A stretch of DNA of 64,000 nucleotides from Dryomyza anilis (taxonomy: Eukaryota > Arthropoda > Insecta > Diptera > Dryomyzidae): positions 87,858,696 through 87,922,695 of the forward strand of contig OX638132.1 in the NCBI GenBank assembly GCA_951804985.1, read 5' to 3'. The notes beneath the pieces are model-generated. The model searched no databases. It was not told the DNA's origin and saw only the letters and a program-made list of their open reading frames with translations. The translations under genes and the position numbers were made by a program. This document shows positions 12,841 through 25,206 of this stretch, piece after piece (within the stretch, counting starts at the first letter, position 1; every line of letters starts with the position of its first letter).

Positions 12841-13109
12841 TTTTTCTAAAATAAAAAATTGATTTTAAATACTGATATTGATGTTATTATTATTTTTCAC
12901 TTTGCCATATTTTTAAATTCACATAAATCACCAAAAAGTTGCATTATAAATAACGATTACATAAAATCTATTTCATTTTATTTATTTAATATGACTTTTG
13001 ATGAAAGTTACATCTTTATTTTCGCATTCTACAATGTTAATTTCAATATTTATTTTAAAGGAAATTTTTAAAAACAGTGTAAATTAAATCATCACATATC
13101 TCCACTTCA

Positions 13110-13290
13110 AGTGAGCGGTTCATTTATACCCTACTGTAATAGTGAAAGGCTTTATTAAATTTGGTCACACGTTTGTTGTGGAAAAGTAAAAGTCGTGGTA
13201 TGGGTGTCTGTCTGTTGAAATTCTATTATAAGAAAAACAGAATAGCTAGATCAATGAAACCCAGAAGTTAGATTACTTATGCTGTAGGAT
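13110..13290 (-). mobile_element. Possible mini-me-like remnant, reverse orientation
   Basis: TATACCCTACTGTAATAGTG resembles the reversed tail of the short mini-me form, followed by GTCACAC and TGTCTGTCTG. The match is weak. Confidence 0.3.
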
Positions 13291-13909
13291 ATTTAAAATT
13301 GATATTTAAATTTGGTTCGTTGATTGTAAAATGCAACTTTTTAAAATATACCCCACATTTGGAAAAAGACATTTACTAATTTCAAGAACAGCGATGTATT
13401 AATAGACTAAAAACAAAAAAAATATATATTTAATCCACGAGTCTGCATTGAGAAAACACTTAAAAATGTGTTTTTTTTTCTATCGTATACAGCCCTTGTC
13501 CCAGAAATGCATATTTCATGGAAAACTAATCAATTTTCCAAAACGGTATCATCTGGCAAATGAAAAATTGCTCATGCATTAATAAAAATAATAAACAAAC
13601 TTTTAAGAGTGAGTGTGAATAAATTTCAATTTATACAAATGCCATAAAGACCTATTTCACATATTGGATGGGGCGTTACGCCAACACGAGCCATATGCAG
13701 CAGCATTATGTAGAACAAAAATACAATTTAAAAAATGATCCATAAAAGGAAAGTCGCCTAATGATAATAATGGATGCATTTAGTAACGCCAGCAATTATT
13801 ATCCAAAAAAAACATTTAAGGAATTTCGTTTGGAAAGTGTTGCCGCTGTGCGTAGCTACAATTTACATAATTGAACCTAAGCATTAACAAATACATAACT
13901 ACTTAGAGG

Positions 13910-14300
13910 TTATACTACGGATGCCTGCTGTTGCTGCTGCCGCCGCTGTCTGTTATATGCGTTAAATGTTGCCGTCGAGCTCATAATTACTGAACCACTA
14001 CTGAAAATAAAAACAACAAGCAAGTCCGACCGACAGTCCGACCGCCACCAGAGTTGTCTAGAGCTAAAAACTGAAGCTCGTGTTACATTTGCTAAAGTCA
14101 TTTAATTGTCTTCCTGCCAACCACTGAGTTTGGGAAATATGTTCGTCGTTGAAGCTGAACTGCGGCTAAATGAAAATAACTTAAAAAAAACTAAGCTCGG
14201 TCGACAGCTGCTGTTGCTGTTTGCTGCGACGCACTCAATGTCATTGACCAACGCAGTAAAAACTAAAACAAAGCAAAGTGTATGAAATAATGAGGTCATG
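13910..14300. promoter_or_regulatory. GC-richer island upstream of the long exon
   Basis: Contains CTGCTGTTGCTGCTGCCGCC, CCGACCGACAGTCCGACCGC and a second CAGCTGCTGTTGCTGTTTGC patch, in conserved-looking DNA 600-1000 bp before the 14896 exon. It could be 5' UTR or enhancer sequence; minus-strand frames here look accidental. Confidence 0.3.
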
Positions 14301-14895
14301 CTGTCTTAAGACTAACTTAAAATTCAAGTATTAAATATGAATCATTTATATAATTAATCATTTAACTTTGGAACAAAAAAAGACGCCCTTTTTAAAATTT
14401 TTAAGTTGCAAATTTTCGCAAAAACAAAAATACTTTCTCAGCTATTATTTGCAATTTATATTGCCATGTACTAGTTTTAGCAAATAGGTCTTTATTTTAA
14501 GGTTAAAATCTATATTACCTTTTTTTAATTTATGAATGCTCTTGGAATTGCAGACGTTGTTAAAGTAAAACTAAGTAAAAACATTTATATTAAGAACTTT
14601 GTTTTTTTTTTAGTTTATTGATTATTAATGGTAGTTGATGAATTGGAACCAGTAAGGTTAGGTTACATGTGTAGTTTTTGTATTGCGAAATACTATTCAA
14701 AATTTTAAAAGCTGAATCATGACACCTTTTACGTGGAATACTTTTTATATTATTAAATAATAGTATTCTTTATATTAAATTATGCTCTATTTTATCAAAT
14801 ATGTTTCAAATATTGTTACAATTAATTTTTAAATTATTTATTTTACATTTTTCAAAATGTATATCATTTACTCATGTTCTTTTATTCACTTGCAG

Positions 14896-17067
14896 GTGGA
14901 GGATGTTGCTTTCTCTGCAACACAAACCATTGATAAAGATCAAATCGCCGCATTCGATGATTTTACTCAAGAAAACGAAACTGCTTTTGCAACATCTCCA
15001 TTGCCAGAGCAAATGTTGTTGGAACAACATCCAGCAGATTTCGAAGTGGAGGAGCAAAAGTTATCAGCTGCATATGATACAGCGTTCACTGCAGAAGCAG
15101 CATCATTTGAACCAGAGTTACTACCAGAATCATATGCGCCGTTAGCAACAGAGCCACAATCAGTGATTCAAGAAGATCCTTTTGCTGTTTCCGCTCCTGT
15201 GCTGGATACAATGGTTTCTGAATTTTCATCTGTTGCCCCAGCGGAGCTGCAATCAGAACAATTGCAAGATTCATTATTTGCTGAAGAGCAGCAGGAAATA
15301 GTTTCGCAATCAGTGTTCGAAGAACAGACTCCCTCAGCACCAGTAGATGAACCGGCTTTGCAACAAGAAGAATTAATTATTGCTGCGTCACAAGAAGAGC
15401 TAATTGCTGTTGCACACCAAGAACAACAACTTTCTGCAGTTGCACACCAAGAAGTATTTTCAGCTGAAGAACAAGAAGAACTTATACGTGGTGTATCACA
15501 AGTAGAATCTGTTCCTGCTGCACCTCAAGAAGAATTAATTCCTGTTGCATCTCAAGAAGTACTAACTCCTGCTCCACCTCAAGAAGAACTAATTCCTGCT
15601 GCATCACAAGATGAGCCAATTCCTGCTGCAACACTAGAGGAACAACTTTCGGTGACACAACTAGAAGAACAGCCTCCTGCAGCACCAATAGAAGAACCAC
15701 TTCCAACGGCAACTCAGGAGATTCTGGAGGCACCAGCGGCTCCTATATCCACTGAGCCAGCCACAACAGAACTGACAGCTGCTGCTGTTGCAGTCACCGC
15801 TGCAGTTGCTGCCACCGCAGTTGCTGCAGTGGCTGCTGCTACTCCTATCACCAAGAAGACAGATGCATCAAAGAAATCGACTACGGACAAAGTAACTCCG
15901 GCATCAGCCAAACCCAAAGTAGGCGCTGTGTCGGCCAAAAAACCAACACCTGGTACTACTGCAAGGACAGCAACTGCTGCCGCTACAGCAAGACCACGCA
16001 CTGCGCCATCGGCTAGTGCCGCCACCAGAACAACAGCAACCACCGAGCGAAAGACTACAGTGGGCAGCACAGCGGCCAAACCCTCCGCCACTGCAGCAAC
16101 CACGGCGCGCAAACCTTTAAGCGCCTCTTCGACAGCAGCTAAAACAGCAACAAGTGCTGCTGGCGCACGTAGCGCCACTACTACGTCACGTCCAGCTACT
16201 GTTGGTCACAAGCCGATCGCAAGAACCACAGCAACCACTACTACTGCTGCTGCTGCACGTGCGGCCACAGCAACAACGGCTGCGCGCAAGCCTGCCACAT
16301 CTGCAACAACTGCAGCCAAACCGCGCACAACTGCGTCCTCGACCACAGCGGCTGCTGCTAAACCAAGCACTATCGGCGTCGCTGCTAAGCCAAAGGTGAC
16401 ACTATCACCGCGCTCCACGCTGACATCGCAAGTACGCAAATCGGCGCCTACAACTACAGCAACAGCAGCAGCCAAAAGTCCAAACAAACCAGCGGGCAGC
16501 GCCACCACCACAAATGGCAGCGCCAGGGTGCCCACAGCTGCCAGCAATGCAGCAACTCGAACAAAGACTTCAACTATATCTACGACCACAAAGACTTTTA
16601 GCGCACGTCCAGCGCCCAAATCGACTTCCACAACTTCAACCACAACAACGAGCAGCACTACAGCAACATCGCGTCGCACTACGCTGGGCGGCAGCGTCAC
16701 GTCTTCGTCCACGTCAGCCAGAACCAGCAGCACGTTGTTGCGCAAGACGTCGCCCACTAAGCCGTTATCGGCCGCAGCTGCCACCGGCAAAATCTCACCC
16801 AACAAACCGGCACCAATCTCACGCAACAAAACCAAAGATGCAGCACCCAAACCCATAACGAAACCAGGCGTTGCCAATGGTGCCGGCGTTGACAAACTCA
16901 AGTCGGTTGTAGAGCCGCCCAAGAGCAATGGCGACGCCGGTGAGCCGCATTTGGAGCCGATGGTGCACATGGGCAACGGCGAGAATGGTGCCTATACGGC
17001 CGACAACAATGTTCACATCGAGCAGGCGGAGCTGGCTTTGGTGGGCGATGGTGAAGCTGCTGCCTAA
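14896..17067 (+). CDS. Terminal coding exon of an Ala/Thr/Pro-rich basic protein; candidate 205-kDa microtubule-associated protein (Map205-like), 5' part missing
   Basis: The exon opens directly after a good acceptor (pyrimidine tract then TGCAG at 14891-14895) in phase 0 and encodes 723 residues to a TAA at 17065. The first 280 residues are acidic and Gln/Glu/Ala/Pro-rich, with about ten degenerate 12-14-residue repeats of the type EELIPAASQ. An Ala/Val-rich stretch follows, then about 300 strongly basic residues rich in Ala, Thr, Ser, Pro, Lys and Arg with many TP/SP sites (for example KTSPTKP and GKISPNKP), and a short acidic tail. An acidic half followed by a basic Pro/Ala/Thr half is typical of structural microtubule-associated proteins. 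Drosophila Map205 maps, from memory, to 100E-F, the region of the two neighbours found here. The identity is therefore inference from composition and position, not from a recognised domain. No upstream ATG exon could be assigned. The in-frame ATG at 14857 lies in the intron. Confidence 0.7.
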   Translation: MEDVAFSATQTIDKDQIAAFDDFTQENETAFATSPLPEQMLLEQHPADFEVEEQKLSAAYDTAFTAEAASFEPELLPESYAPLATEPQSVIQEDPFAVSAPVLDTMVSEFSSVAPAELQSEQLQDSLFAEEQQEIVSQSVFEEQTPSAPVDEPALQQEELIIAASQEELIAVAHQEQQLSAVAHQEVFSAEEQEELIRGVSQVESVPAAPQEELIPVASQEVLTPAPPQEELIPAASQDEPIPAATLEEQLSVTQLEEQPPAAPIEEPLPTATQEILEAPAAPISTEPATTELTAAAVAVTAAVAATAVAAVAAATPITKKTDASKKSTTDKVTPASAKPKVGAVSAKKPTPGTTARTATAAATARPRTAPSASAATRTTATTERKTTVGSTAAKPSATAATTARKPLSASSTAAKTATSAAGARSATTTSRPATVGHKPIARTTATTTTAAAARAATATTAARKPATSATTAAKPRTTASSTTAAAAKPSTIGVAAKPKVTLSPRSTLTSQVRKSAPTTTATAAAKSPNKPAGSATTTNGSARVPTAASNAATRTKTSTISTTTKTFSARPAPKSTSTTSTTTTSSTTATSRRTTLGGSVTSSSTSARTSSTLLRKTSPTKPLSAAAATGKISPNKPAPISRNKTKDAAPKPITKPGVANGAGVDKLKSVVEPPKSNGDAGEPHLEPMVHMGNGENGAYTADNNVHIEQAELALVGDGEAAA

Positions 17068-19100
17068 GCGGTGGGCGTGCAGGCGCACTTTACTTTTTTT
17101 GGAAGCTGGCAACCAAGCAGCAACAATATCAAAAACCATTTGATGCAAACAAGTGGCCGCAGTGGTGGAATCATTATTATTATTATATTAACTAAATAAG
17201 TACATATTTTGCAGTGGCAAATAATGGCAAACGTAAAAGTTTTCTTCTACTATATTTACTTAATACAACAAAAGAAACAAAAGAAAAAAAAAAACAAGAA
17301 AAAGATACGAAAAACGAACAAAAAAAATACAAAAAAACAAAAAATACGCAAATAAGTTAAACACACAAAAAAAAATCACGAATTATATGCTTTTTAAGTA
17401 TTTCTTTTAAAATGCGAAAGAAATTTTTTGAAACCTTTTTTCCACACACAATTGTGTTTTTGCAACGATTTTTTTTTATTATTGTGTATGTGCTCCTATT
17501 TCCGCTACCTCTATACGAGTTTTGCGTTTTTTTTTTTGAAATATTCGCCTCAGTAATATTTCGACATATTTTGTTTTCTTTTTTTTGCATTCTTTGTATT
17601 TCAATTTTGTTTTGTGCTCCTATGATCTTCTACAACTACTGCTCATTTATAATTTTGTTAAAACTCTGCTCAATAATTTTATTTTGTTGTCTCTGCGCGC
17701 CGCATTATAGTTGTCGTTAACGTTTAATTTATTTTGTTTTTATTACTTCATAAAATATATAATTGAAAAGAAAAAATGCAAAATTTTTGATATTTCTCAT
17801 AATTTAATGAAATGAAAAATTTCGCAGATTTGTTCTCGAAAACGTTTTATTTTTATACATTTTTATATGGCATGGTTCTTGATAGCTATGCGCCGCATAT
17901 TTTATAAATATATATTCTGTTCCTGTTTAATAAAACTACAAGTAAAGCAAATGGCGATCGATATTGAAAATATTTTTAAAAAATGTGAACAAATAAAAAC
18001 GCGCAACTCTTCCCAGTGTATTAATTTTAATGCTATATTTGTTTTTGTATTATTTTAATTAAAAAGAAAAAAGAAAATGTATTTATTATTTTGTTTGCTA
18101 TTATTTTATAATAAAATTTAATTATAAATCTTCAAAACGAGCGCATAAATTTCTGAAAATCACACATTTTTTTATAATATATGCTAAATTGAAAATCAAA
18201 CTTGTGTTTTTTTATGATTTGACTTTTTTTTCTACCATTTCAGTTTAATTTTCTTCATTTTTTCAATAAGTTTCTTTTAATATTTAATTTGTCCTCTGCA
18301 TGAAAAAAAACGCCTTCTTAAGTATGCTTCGCTTTATATTTAGTATTTGTAACTGAAACGATTTTTTAAAAGTTGCCTTTTTTATTATATAGAAACACAA
18401 AATATAATATTGATGGAATCAATTCGAATTTATAATAACAACAAAAGAAAAACAACATAAATAAATCATTTTGATATTTATTATATTACTTAATTGAATT
18501 GGATTCGTATTCTATATTTAATATTTAACTACTTATGAATAAAATTACATTTATATGTTGCTTAAAAAAAATATACAAACATACTACATACTTAAAATAT
18601 TATATGCCTTGCGTCATGCGTTTTCTATTTTACTGCATTTATTGTTGTGCACGATGATTTAATGAGGTTTGCTGGATTCCAGTTGGACTTAAGTTAAAAT
18701 TTTGTAGTTATTTATAGTTGGAATTAAAATAAAAGAATAACTTAAAAAAGTACTTTACTGTTTAATACCGGCACAGTTTCATTTATGTGCAACTGGTATT
18801 TAACAAATTCGAAGGGACTCAATTGAAGCGTTGGGTGCAATAATGGCGTTAGGCAACATAAAATATCTTTTGAGTTATACGCATCGAATGATGGCAACAG
18901 TGCTACTAACGTCCTGTGCAATCCATGCTCGATTGCATAAAGTTTTTTTTCGCTAGGTATATAAAAAATATATATTTTTATTATATTTACATTTTTTTAG
19001 ATAGTTTTTTCAGAGTCAATTTAATTTTGAGCCATTTTGACCGTAATTTATAACTATATCCATTCATATCAATATTTATATCTAGACTATGCACAATAAA
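17068..19100 (+). other. Probable 3' UTR and flank of the 14896 gene
   Basis: Very A- and T-rich with long A-runs (17280-17380) and T-runs. There are several AATAAA-like hexamers but no way to choose the used poly(A) site. No coding frame is credible. Confidence 0.45.
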
Positions 19101-19396
19101 GGGTTTTTCAACAGGGACGCTACAAAAGTAGTGCGACAGGGACAGCAAACGACGCCATATTTCTTACCGCTCTTTTGACATTTCTCTTCAGTAAGGTTTG
19201 CCATTTCATGATGGAAAGATATACGAATTCGAATTTCGGTAGTAAATTTTAATAATTTCGACTCGTTGGCTCGTATATCTTTCCATCATGAAATCGCAAA
19301 CATTACTGAAGAGAAATGTCAAAAAAGCGGCAAGAAATATGGCGTCGTTTGCTGTCCCTGTCGCTCTACTTTTGTAGCGTCCCTGTTGAAAAACCC
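19101..19396. mobile_element. 296-bp long-hairpin element
   Basis: The two arms of about 126 bp are near-perfect reverse complements with few differences. They start GGGTTTTTCAACAGGGACGC and run to GATGGAAAGATATACGA, around a loop of about 45 bp. No convincing target duplication. A transcript would fold into a long double-stranded RNA. Confidence 0.85.
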
Positions 19397-19704
19397 TTGA
19401 AAATAAAATTTTGTAGGGTCCTTTACAATGAAAATAGTATGAGAATAGATAAAATGAAAATAGATTTTCATGATTTCAAATTGAGAAAAGGTAAATCCCT
19501 AAAATGCTCTATGGGATAAGAAAATTGGTGTGAAGAATTTTCAGCGAATTTCGATTATGGGAAATGGCGGGTCCATCAACAAAGTTCGCGTTTTGGTACC
19601 CAAATCTACAAATTGAAAATAGAATTGACATTACTACTTCCAAGAACAATAAACAAAAAATGTGGATAAGTCATCTCATTGAATTTTCCTAGTTGTTGAA
19701 ACTA

Positions 19705-19926
19705 CACCCAGAAAAAAATACTATATAAATAATAGTTTTTTACTGTTAAAAATAGTCAATAAGATAAATTATTATTTTAATCGGAAAATATCATTAAATA
19801 CTCGAAAATACCATGACATAGCCATTGAGTTTATATGAAAATATTTATTTTTTGTATACTATTAAATCAATAATTGTCCTATTGACCAATATGAATGGGA
19901 TTTGATGGATTTTTTTGTTCTGGGTG
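19705..19926 (+). mobile_element. TA-flanked MITE (CACCCAGAAAAAAA family), copy 2
   Basis: The ends are CACCCAGAAAAAAA and CTGGGTG with flanking TA. The interior matches copy 1, with a short extra block near the middle. Confidence 0.82.
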
Positions 19927-20641
19927 TATAATGAAATTTCCGAACAGGAACCCAATTCTCGAGTTCGTTCGAGAAATTTTCATGCGACAATTACGAAAAT
20001 ACTCCCCTGATTCTTGCATGAAATGTAAATAAGTTATTCTCGAGTTGAGTGAATTTTAAAAATCGACAATTTTCGCTAGTAATTTTCGAATTAGCAATGC
20101 TTTTTCTGCTGTGAATTATTTCGAATGAAACAAAGTCGAATGAAAAAATAAAAAATGAAAATGCTCGCATGAACTCGAGAATTGGCCCCAAATGACATAC
20201 ACCTACACATTTCATTAGATTATTGCTCTTGAGAGCAGCTCCATTTCCAAATATTCGGATTTCGCTGCAAATTCTCCATTTACGTCAATAATATCGGTTC
20301 ATAACTTTATGAGATACGACACTTTAACACAAATATTTCAAAACCTATTTTATCAGATGACGCCCTTATTGCACCCAACGCTACAATTCTCGATTTCAAT
20401 GGATATGTTTTCGAGTGACAATTATGAAATGTTACCCTGATACACGCATTAATTGGAAAATTTTTCATGCTATTGAGTTTCTGGTGAAAATAAATTCGAA
20501 TTAAACAAAGTCGTACAAAAAACCAAGCGAGATTTCGCGAAACGAACTTAAGAGTAGTGAGTCCATCAGGGTAGCGAAACGGTTTTACATTTTAGTAGAA
20601 CCACATGAACACATTTTAATTTGTATACCAATGTTGCATCC

Positions 20642-20865
20642 AGAAAACTATTTTATAATATTAAGGCAAATTAACTTTAAATAGTGTCAAGTTCAATTTT
20701 ACTTATTTTTAGCAAAGATTTTCCATAATAAGCATAATAATTTCCATAAAATGCATAATTTCCATAAGAAAACTATTTCATAATATTAAAGCAAATTAAC
20801 TTTAAATTGTGTCAAGTTGAACTTTACTTATTTTTAGCAAAGATTTTCCATAATAAAATGAAAAG
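20642..20865. repeat. Tandem duplication, 125-bp period
   Basis: AGAAAACTATTTTATAATAT at 20642 recurs with one change at 20767, and the following AAATTAACTTTAAAT and GCAAAGATTTTCCATAATAA blocks repeat as well. Confidence 0.75.
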
Positions 20866-20917
20866 AACATCTTTTCCTTAACGTTATTTCAAGTTTACAA
20901 TTTCTTATTAATAAGAA

Positions 20918-21172
20918 ACTGGGGGGTTACTATGTATCGCGATTCGAAAGTCAATGCGATACGAAAGTCAATTTAAATCGAAGAACAAAGCCATACGAAG
21001 GCAAATTCATACAATCTAACGAAATTAAAAAGGTAGCCGTGTTGTGTTGTCACTTTGTTAATTTGATTACGAAAGTTCCAAATTTAAATGCGAAAGTCAC
21101 ACTACCAAAGTACCATTTATTAGAATGCGAGTAATATCACATTCGAATCGCATTACAGAGTAAACCCCCTGT
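20918..21172. mobile_element. MITE with GGGGGTTTACT-type inverted ends
   Basis: Left ACTGGGGGGTTACTATG and ATCGCGATTCGAA; right end, reversed, ACAGGGGGTTTACTCTG and ATGCGATTCGAA. About 255 bp, with internal ATGCGATACGAAAG repeats. Confidence 0.6.
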
Positions 21173-21214
21173 TTTATGTAATGAGGCCGTTATTTTATTG
21201 AAATTTTTACAATA

Positions 21215-21602
21215 AGAGGATTCATATCAAGCGCGTAAACCTCGTAATTTGTGGAAATCCCATAAATAGTAGAAATTTACGCAAAAATTGTATGAGAATA
21301 TTTTACGCTCAACTCATAAATTTATTTGTTGATTTTTATGTGAAAATAACGTAAATAAAATTACTTGAATATTTTTTTCTATCTTTTCGTTAGTTGTCAA
21401 TAAAATTATGTTTTGTAGCATATGTGTTTTCATTAAATTGTGTTGTGAAATGATTATAAGTGATATAACTAAAAATTGGAGTACAACCAAAACTTTATAA
21501 AATAGTTTACGCGAAGCCAGATAAAAGTGCGTTCATTGTCGAGTTGCGCGTAATTTTATTTTTTACGAGATGATAAATTTACAGTGCTGATATGAATCCC
21601 CT
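21215..21602. mobile_element. MITE with GGATTCATATCA inverted ends
   Basis: Left AGAGGATTCATATCAAGC and right, reversed, AGGGGATTCATATCAGC, about 388 bp apart. It follows the previous MITE within 50 bp. Confidence 0.6.
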
Positions 21603-22332
21603 TAATATAAAAAACTTATGACTTCATTCTTGAGTTCGTGCGAGATATTTTCATGTGATAATTTTAAAGAAATGTAATATTAATTAAGTCATTCATAATT
21701 TTGTTTATTTTATAAACGAAAAATCGATATTTTTGTACAACAATTGTCGAATTTAAAAAGTCGTAAAGACACCACGAGAATAACCAAATTTTAGTTCGTA
21801 CAAGTATTATGTAAAGTTTCTTATTTTGATTGTCACATAAAAATCTCTCGCTCGAACTTGAGTATTCAAACTATCCGTAGTAGATATTGTACTAAAGTCG
21901 TGAACGGGAACTGATAATAGTATTTTTAACGCGTCATAACCCAACCAATTACAAGAAAAATGATCTGACTAGGTCTTCCCTAATAGGGAACATTTTTACT
22001 AGGAAGGATAACAGTCGTTTTTTTTAAATAAAGCGGAATTAGAACACGTGCATAGATTGTAGAATACAAAATTAAATTAAATATTAATTATACACAATTA
22101 GCTAAAATTAGAACCATTATAATCAGTTGCTGTTTTGAGAACAAATCGATATTTTTACATATTGAAATAGATTCATTTTACAAAATAAAATAAAATATAT
22201 ATGTTTTTGTATTCTTAGAAATAACTAAAAAATATTAATTGCTAGAATATTAAAAATCGATATGCTGTAACTTTAAATTTCGTACGACATCATGTATTTG
22301 TAGAAGTAAATCTAGCCAAATATTCTAGATGT

Positions 22333-22600
22333 ACATATATCGTCTTTGTAGAACTAAAAGTCACCAAAAACATTTTAATGAAAATCTTAAATTTCAACTT
22401 TGTTTGTAATTATAACAAAAAGTAATTGATACATTTACAAAGTTGAAATACCAATTGATAGATTCACATTTTATTATCATTTGGTACAAATATTGAGCTC
22501 ATCGATCAAAAATTAAAAGAAATATAAAGATTTTTGTAAATGAACAATTAGCATTTTAAAAATGTAGTTGGTGACTTTTAGTTCTACAACGACGATATGT
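22333..22600. mobile_element. MITE with inverted ends ACATATATCGTC
   Basis: The left arm ACATATATCGTCTTTGTAG continues AACTAAAAGTCACCAA; the right arm is its inverse with an extra base or two. A second internal inverted pair, AATTTCAACTTTGT, lies around 22395-22450. Confidence 0.65.
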
Positions 22601-23525
22601 TCTTATCACTTGATACAAGTATTGGGCTCATCAATGAACAGATTAACAGATGAATGAGTAACCAATAAACTAAATTTTTAAAATGGTAAGATCTATTTTT
22701 ACATCGACGATCTTAAAGGAAGGTTTAAAGTTTTGACTACAAAACCTTTTCTGTGTTTTCACTAAACACTTTTAATTATTAATTGGTAACTAACACAAGA
22801 GTCCAATATTATTCATTATCTAACGTAGAACTAGAATAACAAAATTATTTATAGGCATATACGACATAACTTACCTAATATTAAACCAAATTTATAGTGT
22901 CTAGAATACATTTTATTATAAGGTAATTTGAAAAATATACTACTTAAATTATTACAGGAATAAACTGGATTTTTAAATGGTGAAATCTTCACAGAGAATT
23001 TTTTTTTTAAATTGGGTATACGATCCATCATTTGCTATTTAAAATGAAAAATGTTATGTTTTGTAATTTGAATATATGATCAACTTAAAACTTACCCATA
23101 TTTTATTACCCAAAATTATTAATATTGGGGCTTAAATAGCTGTAGTATTAAATATGTGGTTGAATTTGTGCAAATTTTAATAGTTGCAGTAGAAATATTT
23201 TTATAAATTTTTAGAAGTTGTTTGCAACTTATATTGTAATATCAAAAATATTAAATAATATTGCTAGGCTATAATATATAAATTATTTCTGTCAATAGGA
23301 AGAGTTTTAAAAACATTAGATACAATGGGGTTACACGAAAATAATACTATATGATTTTTTCTATAGACCAACCATAGATTTTTTTCTATATAACGTTAAA
23401 ATTGCTGCATATCCCGGAATATTTTAAAGGAACAGAATAGATATTTGAGTCTATTGTCTGCTATATTTTAGAATAAAAATTACAGAACTAAACCGAGCAA
23501 TTTCTAAAAAAAAAAACTTTAAAAT

Positions 23526-23765
23526 ATATATCGTCGACGATACTGCAAAACCGACTAACTAATTTTGTGTTTTAATCGGGTTTTTAATGATATGTTGATC
23601 GGATAAATTAGATAAATGCCATTGTATGTTATGACATACTTAATTTTGTATGAAGTAAGTTTAGAATTGAGACTCAAAATAGTTTTTTGTTTCTTCTGTT
23701 AATTTCATTTTGTAAGAGATATTCGAAAATGTAAATACGCGGTTTTGCAGTATCACCGACGTTAT
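23526..23765. mobile_element. MITE with inverted ends containing GATACTGCAAAACCG
   Basis: ATATCGTCGACGATACTGCA plus AAACCG at left; the inverse CGGTTTTGCAGTATCACCGA at right, 240 bp span. Confidence 0.65.
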
Positions 23766-24068
23766 GTCAAATTAGTTTAAAATATAATGCCAGCCATATT
23801 TAGTTTTCAAAAATAGTTAGTTTTCAAAAAATTTCGTTCTAAATTATACAATTTTTGATTTTTTATACTATTTTTAAAGTATATCAATTATTACAAAGCA
23901 AATCGTTCATGATTATTCAGAACATAGTCCAATCTAACGGTGAAATTGACTACATTTCTCGTATCTCTTCTACTTTTCGAAATATTGTATTTGAACTTTA
24001 TTTTCGGCCATTTTATGATTGAAATTTATGCATACAATTTGAATACATTCTTATTGTATACGTCGTAT

Positions 24069-24221
24069 AGCCCTATTCTGGCACGAGTCACAAATTCAAA
24101 TCGGTCACAATAGAGCGATTTGTCACAATTTCGTATTCTGTCAATTTTATTTTCTATGTTCAGTTGTCATTTGTATAAATTGTTATTGATAGCAATTATA
24201 ATTGCTCGCTAGAATAGGGCT
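24069..24221. mobile_element. Short MITE with AGCCCTATTCTGGC ends
   Basis: AGCCCTATTCTGGC at 24069 and inverse GCTAGAATAGGGCT ending at 24221. The interior carries CACAAATTNAAATCG-type partial repeats. Confidence 0.55.
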
Positions 24222-24579
24222 GTTAGTTTTAAATTATTTATGAAAAAATATGGCTAAGACTAAGCTGCAGTTGTTCAGAGCAAATTTAAACTTAGCAGTC
24301 AATAACGCTTTTTTAATATTCGACGGGAAAGAAGTCCTTATGTGGAAGTTCAAATAATAGCTTAATAATGATACGCGCCTTGTAAAACTCTGTAATTTTT
24401 ATTAAAAATATTCTTCAAAAAGAACAAACAATTGCGATGGCAAATTTTGTTAATAGTGTAACGCGATTTAAACAAAACGGCAGTTCAAATTTCCGATTAA
24501 TCATTCAATAATGTCATCTAATTCATACCATAAATACTTGAATCAATTTGCTCCAATTTGATAAAAAGTCCAATAACTA

Positions 24580-25206
24580 CACTCTCAGAAATATATTGTC
24601 ATTTCCGACAATTTTGTAACAATCTCGATGTTCAAAATAGATCTCATGATCAGATTGTCAAATTATTGTCGGCTTGACATTCTGATTGTTAATATTGAAA
24701 ATGTCATTAGATTGTTGGTGATAACAATCGAAATTGTCAATTTTAAAAACAAATAAGTTGGCAGTTTAAAATTTAATTGTAGAATATAAAATACGATGGT
24801 GCATGCATAATTTATTAATTAATTAGTTAATTTACATCGACAACATTTCACAATGCCTAATCCGTTCTTGTGTAATAACAAATAAACAAGTATTCTTCTT
24901 GCTAGGCGTTTCAGAGAAATGTGACGACGGTCTAACTTTGCAGATGCAATATTTTGCAGTATTAGTATTGAGACATTTGGTTGTTAAATAGTCCTGCTAA
25001 ACACAATAATTAATAGATAATATTAATTCTAAAAATATTACTCACATTTTTTGATGTTTAAAATTTTTTTTAAAATAATTCAAAACAATTCAAAATAAAT
25101 ATTTGACAAATATGCTGAAGCCACTATACAGAGCTGCCACACAATCACATTTTTACTAAATGACAATCCCATATTGTTAAAATGTAACAATATATTTCTG
25201 AGAGTG
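24580..25206. mobile_element. 627-bp MITE with CACTCTCAGAAATATATTGT ends and TA duplication
   Basis: The 20-bp ends are exact inverses and both are flanked by TA (24578-24579, 25207-25208), fitting a Tc1/mariner-type non-autonomous element. Both subterminal regions are rich in GACAAT/ATTGTC. Confidence 0.82.

Larger units (their letters stand above)
12841..14895. other. Intron or upstream flank of the 14896 gene
   Basis: AT-rich, with a weak mini-me trace at 13110 and the island at 13910. The acceptor of the 14896 exon ends it. No confident exon. Confidence 0.45.

Noticed and set aside
13910..14299. Two abutting minus-strand frames, one with a signal-peptide-like start (MTSLFHTLCFVLVFTALV)
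   Set aside because: No recognisable domain and short length; the Gln-rich end comes from a CTG/TTG run. Kept only as a possible regulatory island.
15714..16976. Long minus-strand open frames (up to 256 residues) opposite the 14896 exon
   Set aside because: They are shadows of the GC-richer Ala/Thr-rich coding strand (GCN/ACN codons read backwards give Val/Ala/Leu-rich frames) with no domain.
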